A DNA stretch of 64,000 nucleotides from contig NZ_RBAM01000001.1 of the NCBI RefSeq assembly GCF_003626645.1, forward strand, positions 310,001 through 374,000, in the 5' to 3' direction. This document shows positions 61,222 to 64,000 of this stretch, piece after piece. The first letter of the stretch is position 1, and every line of letters begins with the position of its first letter. The notes under the pieces are model-generated. The model was not told the DNA's origin and ran no database searches. It worked only from the letters and a program-made list of their open reading frames with translations. Source of the DNA: Streptomyces klenkii (GTDB lineage Bacteria > Actinomycetota > Actinomycetes > Streptomycetales > Streptomycetaceae). Made by a program: the position numbers and the translations under genes.

Positions 61222-62345
61222 CCGGCGTCTTCAAGATTGATGGCCGCCTCACCGTCTCGGGTGACATCGGTACCACCGGCGGCCACTACGAGATCCTCAA
61301 CCCTTCGGGCAGCAAGGACTTCACCTACACCGGTGCCGACGAGGACCAGACCTTCGTCGTCCCGGCCGACGTCACCATCCTCTCCCTGCATCTCCAGGGC
61401 GCTGCCGGCCGGGACGCCGGCGGCGTGAGCGGCGGCAAGGGAGCCGACATCAAGGCGCTGCTCTACGTGAACCCGAACGACCGGCTTACCGTCCGGCTTG
61501 CCCGTGACGGCGCTTCTGGGGCCTCGGCGAAGGTCCTCCACGAAGGCACACCGATCGCGGGGGCGGGCAGTGCGGGCGACGCCGGTGAGGCGGGTGGCCG
61601 TGGTGCGGACGGTGCCCCCGGACAGGACGGCGGGGCAGGCGACGCCGGCGGCAGTGCAGGTGGCGGGTCCGCCGGCGCCGGGGGATCACAAGGAAGCGGG
61701 GGCGCCGGCGGCAATGCCGGGCTGGTCACGGCCTCCGGTGGAACGGCATCCGGTGCCATGGGAGTTCAGGGGACGGCCGGATCAGCGGGGAGCGACGGGG
61801 GAACCGGAGGACGCGGCTGGAAGTGGGGGGCCGAAGGCCCGGGCGACGGTGGCGGCGGGGGCCGGGGAGCGACGACGTCGGCTCCCGGCTCCGGCGGTGG
61901 CCGCGCGCCCGGGACCGGCACGTCGGACGGTGGTGCCGGCTTGCACCCGCAGGGCGGGCCGGGAGGTTCGCCCAGAACATCGGACAGGAGCAACCGCGGA
62001 GGCTGGGGCGGTATCGGCGGCAGCGGTGGTAGCGGGGGCAACGGGGGCCGGGGCGGAGCGAACGGTGGCAGCCCGTCCTGTGCCTCCCCGGGCAGCACCG
62101 GTGCGACGGGGTTCGGCGGAGGCGGAGGGGGAGGCGCCTCCTCGGGTGAGTGCGCTATCGGGTGCTCCGGAGGGGGCGGCGGCGGAGGGGGCGGTGGCGG
62201 TGCCGGTGGTCAAGGCGGCCAGGGCGGCCAGGGCGGCGACAGCTTCTTCGACGCTGACAGGGCCACGCTGATGTCGGCGAGTGCGGACCACTCCGGTGAC
62301 GCACGCGTCACCATCGCCTGGGGAAACCACTCCTTCCCTGCGTGA
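61218..62345 (+). CDS. Glycine-rich protein with tail-fibre/adhesin-like head
   Basis: A 375-residue protein; GTG 61218 overlaps the previous stop by four bases. Residues 1-25 repeat the shaft motif (FKIDGRLTVSGDIGTTGGHY). About 30-100 is the front of a glycine-rich domain (KDFTYTGADEDQTFVVPADV, then LSLHLQGAAG), seen in phage tail-tip and receptor proteins. About 105-345 is almost all Gly with GGxGG runs and two Cys (GECAIGCSGG), the pattern of polyglycine-II sandwiches. The end returns to strands (SFFDADRATLMSASADHSGD). A surface-binding tip is the likely role. Confidence 0.8.
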   Translation: MTGVFKIDGRLTVSGDIGTTGGHYEILNPSGSKDFTYTGADEDQTFVVPADVTILSLHLQGAAGRDAGGVSGGKGADIKALLYVNPNDRLTVRLARDGASGASAKVLHEGTPIAGAGSAGDAGEAGGRGADGAPGQDGGAGDAGGSAGGGSAGAGGSQGSGGAGGNAGLVTASGGTASGAMGVQGTAGSAGSDGGTGGRGWKWGAEGPGDGGGGGRGATTSAPGSGGGRAPGTGTSDGGAGLHPQGGPGGSPRTSDRSNRGGWGGIGGSGGSGGNGGRGGANGGSPSCASPGSTGATGFGGGGGGGASSGECAIGCSGGGGGGGGGGGAGGQGGQGGQGGDSFFDADRATLMSASADHSGDARVTIAWGNHSFPA

Positions 62346-62458
62346 ACCAATAGGTTCGGCACCGTCGTACCGGTACGACGGTGCCGAACAGGAAACATGT
62401 CAGCGCTGCCTCGCTGAATGCGGCCGAACTGGCATCCCGATTCTGAAAGGCCCCCTCC

Positions 62459-63694
62459 ATGAGCGAGCCGGACAACGGCCGGCCCCTGCTGGACTACGGC
62501 GTCATCAGCGAACCGTTCCCGCTCTACGCGACGACCGGGACGGACGACCCCGCCACGGCCCTGCACATCGTCGTCTCCAACGGCGGTGGCGACACCGTCT
62601 ACTGCCGGGAGATCGTGTTCTCCCTGCCCGAGGGCGATCTCGCCCAGAGCCTGGTCCGGGAGGACGCGGGAGACGGACAGGCCCCGGACTGGGACGTGGT
62701 GCGCCTCCAGCCCGGCACGCAGACCGTGGTGCCGTCGGGTGACTACGCCAGCTTCCAAGCCACGCCCAAGGGGGACGCCAAGAAGACCGGCGTGCGCGTT
62801 GACGCCGAGGGCCTCGTCATCACCCTGGAGAACCTGAAGATCAGCGCGCGCCCCGGCACGGCACGGATCGAGATCCGCGAGGTCGCCACCACGAACACGG
62901 ACAAGTGGCCCGACAGCCCGCGCTTCACCAGGCTCGCGATGACGAAGTTCCCGGCGCCGAAGATCCCCGTCCAGGCGATCTCCGACTTCACGGCCGACAA
63001 CCTCGAAGTGGAAGCCGGCGGCTCGGTCCGCCTCACCTGGAACGGCCCGTCGACGCTCGACTACACGGTCTCGTACGGCGGCGAGTCGCACCCGGTGGGC
63101 AAGAACCACGAGCACAGCGCGACGATCGATCGCGACACGACCTTCCAGCTCTCGTACGTCACCGGCGGCACCACGCACTGCCTGACGACCACGGTCACGG
63201 TGAAGAACCCGAAGCTCACAGGGCTGGAGGTGGACGGCGACGCCACGGTCACGGGTGCCACGGGGGTCCAGGGCCTGACGGTGGGCGGGAACCTGACGGC
63301 GGAGCAGGCTCTGAAGGTCGGCGGATCGGCCACTGTCAGCGGCCCCACCGACCTCCAGGAGCTCACGGTGAACAAGGACCTCGGCTCCAAGTCGAGGCTC
63401 TCGGTGAGCGGGGCGCTGACCGCGGACAGCACACTCACGGTCGGTGGGCTCCTGAAGGCGAACAGCGACATCACCGTCTCGTGGGGTGGCACAACCAAGT
63501 TCACGACGGACGGCGCGAACGGCATCAGGACCCCGGACATCTCCGTGGACGGCAAGAGCATCGTCTTCCGTGGAGATGCGAGCCGCTTGATCTACACCGG
63601 GAAGCACGGCGACGGGAAGCTCCAGAACATCAACTACATAGGTGACTCCATCTATATGGCCGACAATGGCGCCGCACAGTTCTACTTTGAGTAG
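62459..63694 (+). CDS. Beta-rich cassette protein B with long shaft-like tail
   Basis: A 411-residue protein starting at ATG 62459; the gap before it is 113 bases with aaggccccctcc just upstream. Residues 1-250 are the same domain as product A (GVISEPFPLYATTGTDDPAT, TWNGPSTLDYTVSYGGES). From about 258 on come repeats of about 16-20 residues (LTVGGNLTAEQALKVGGSA, LSVSGALTADSTLTVGGL) and a final strand-rich cap ending GDSIYMADNGAAQFYFE. This is the form of a trimeric tail fibre or spike. It is the last gene of the cassette. Confidence 0.82.
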   Translation: MSEPDNGRPLLDYGVISEPFPLYATTGTDDPATALHIVVSNGGGDTVYCREIVFSLPEGDLAQSLVREDAGDGQAPDWDVVRLQPGTQTVVPSGDYASFQATPKGDAKKTGVRVDAEGLVITLENLKISARPGTARIEIREVATTNTDKWPDSPRFTRLAMTKFPAPKIPVQAISDFTADNLEVEAGGSVRLTWNGPSTLDYTVSYGGESHPVGKNHEHSATIDRDTTFQLSYVTGGTTHCLTTTVTVKNPKLTGLEVDGDATVTGATGVQGLTVGGNLTAEQALKVGGSATVSGPTDLQELTVNKDLGSKSRLSVSGALTADSTLTVGGLLKANSDITVSWGGTTKFTTDGANGIRTPDISVDGKSIVFRGDASRLIYTGKHGDGKLQNINYIGDSIYMADNGAAQFYFE

Positions 63695-63734
63695 GAAGGA
63701 TTACCTCCAGGTGAGGGGAGGGGTGGGCAGGCGT

Positions 63735-63780
63735 CCCAGGGCCTACGCCCGGGGGTAGATGCCCCAGGGCCTACGCCCGG
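63735..63780. repeat. 18-bp direct repeat at the end of the RTX-like gene
   Basis: CCCAGGGCCTACGCCCGG occurs at 63735-63752 and 63763-63780, 28 bases apart. The second copy spans the stop codon of the minus-strand gene, so the first is a duplicated piece of that gene end. It lies between convergent genes and could affect termination. Confidence 0.7.
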
Positions 63781-64000
63781 CAGTTGGTGACCGTGCCGCC
63801 GTCGCGGTTGTCCGTGCGGCAGAGGTTGTCGCCTCGCCCGCCGTCGACGGTCCCGTACGGGCCGACGGCGACTGCCGTGCCGCCCGGTCCCTGGATGACG
63901 TCATCGTCGTCGTCCCCGGAGACCGTGGCACCCCTGCCCTGCCCGACGGACGGCACCTCGATGAGGTCGGCCCCGGCACCCCCGCTGACGCGGGTGGTGC
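63771..64000 (-). CDS. RTX-like calcium-binding repeat protein, C-terminal part (cut by window end)
   Basis: The frame enters from the right edge and ends at the stop 63771, giving 75 residues. It shows SGGAGADLIEV and VSGDDDDDVIQGPGG, the Gly/Asp nonapeptide style of haemolysin-type calcium-binding proteins, then GPYGTVDGGRGDNLCRTDN and GGTVTNCRA with two Cys. Proteins of this kind in Streptomyces are secreted with a signal peptide; the start lies outside. Convergent with the DUF6603 cassette, so probably a separate gene. Confidence 0.75.
   Translation of the reverse strand, partial: TTRVSGGAGADLIEVPSVGQGRGATVSGDDDDDVIQGPGGTAVAVGPYGTVDGGRGDNLCRTDNRDGGTVTNCRA

Noticed and set aside
49595..63694. 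A contractile injection system or prophage tail
   Set aside because: No sheath, tube, baseplate, tape-measure, AAA ATPase, terminase or capsid gene is present; only fibre-like ends are shared.
1..64000. tRNA, rRNA, CRISPR arrays and insertion sequences
   Set aside because: No cloverleaf-type sequence, regularly spaced repeat-spacer array or transposase motif was seen on reading both strands.

Overview
The window is high-GC DNA (roughly 70% or more G+C by eye) with the G/C third-position codon bias, dense gene packing and gene families of a Streptomyces or close relative: SARP-type and MmyB-type regulators, DUF5709, an FHA/kinase pair, NarL two-component systems and GTG starts. I see no tRNA, rRNA, CRISPR array, insertion sequence or prophage core. 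About 46 protein genes are supported; most other long reading frames are antisense shadows of high-GC genes.

Layout. 1-2,621: two divergent, related proteins of unknown function (one cut by the window edge), then a YqeY-like gene. 2,633-8,177: a small unknown gene, an isochorismatase-fold hydrolase under a GlxA/AraC regulator with a 13-bp tandem repeat between them, an NCS1 permease with a cysteine-rich tail, and an M20 amidohydrolase. 8,364-25,707: a complete RiPP (azol(in)e and dehydroamino acid) gene cluster. It has a 58-residue precursor whose last 22 residues are Gly, twenty Ser/Thr/Cys and Ala; two YcaO cyclodehydratases; an RRE/E1-like partner; a SagB dehydrogenase; a split LanB dehydratase; an M50 protease; an ABC exporter; and a SARP/AfsR regulator. 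26,071-34,773: housekeeping and cell-wall genes (MmyB-type regulator, small secreted protein, PfkB kinase, lytic transglycosylase, DUF5709, M23 peptidase with a seven-bladed propeller, FHA protein, Ser/Thr kinase). 34,894-42,000: a FtsX-type ABC transporter plus NarL two-component system that share an operator-like motif, then a TetR gene with a perfect operator and a small membrane protein. 42,158-47,161: a HelD-like RNA polymerase motor, a GT1 glycosyltransferase and a TetX-like flavin monooxygenase around a palindromic promoter, together suggesting rifamycin (or other antibiotic) resistance. 47,220-49,147: DUF6314, a solitary HslV-like Ntn hydrolase and a CxxC protein.

49,595-63,694 is the least explained region: a six-gene, partly overlapping cassette. 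It encodes a 1,565-residue DUF6603 protein fused to a YVTN-type beta-propeller, two very large proteins of unknown family (784 and 1,209 residues), two paralogous beta-rich proteins, and between them a glycine-rich protein built like a phage tail-tip or adhesin domain. The window ends inside a gene with RTX-like Gly/Asp repeats.

The two most promising novelties are the RiPP cluster, because of its almost wholly modifiable core and two azoline-type YcaO enzymes without a pyridine synthase, and the DUF6603 cassette, which looks like an uncharacterised multi-protein surface or particle system. Functional names rest on motifs read by eye; no database search was possible.
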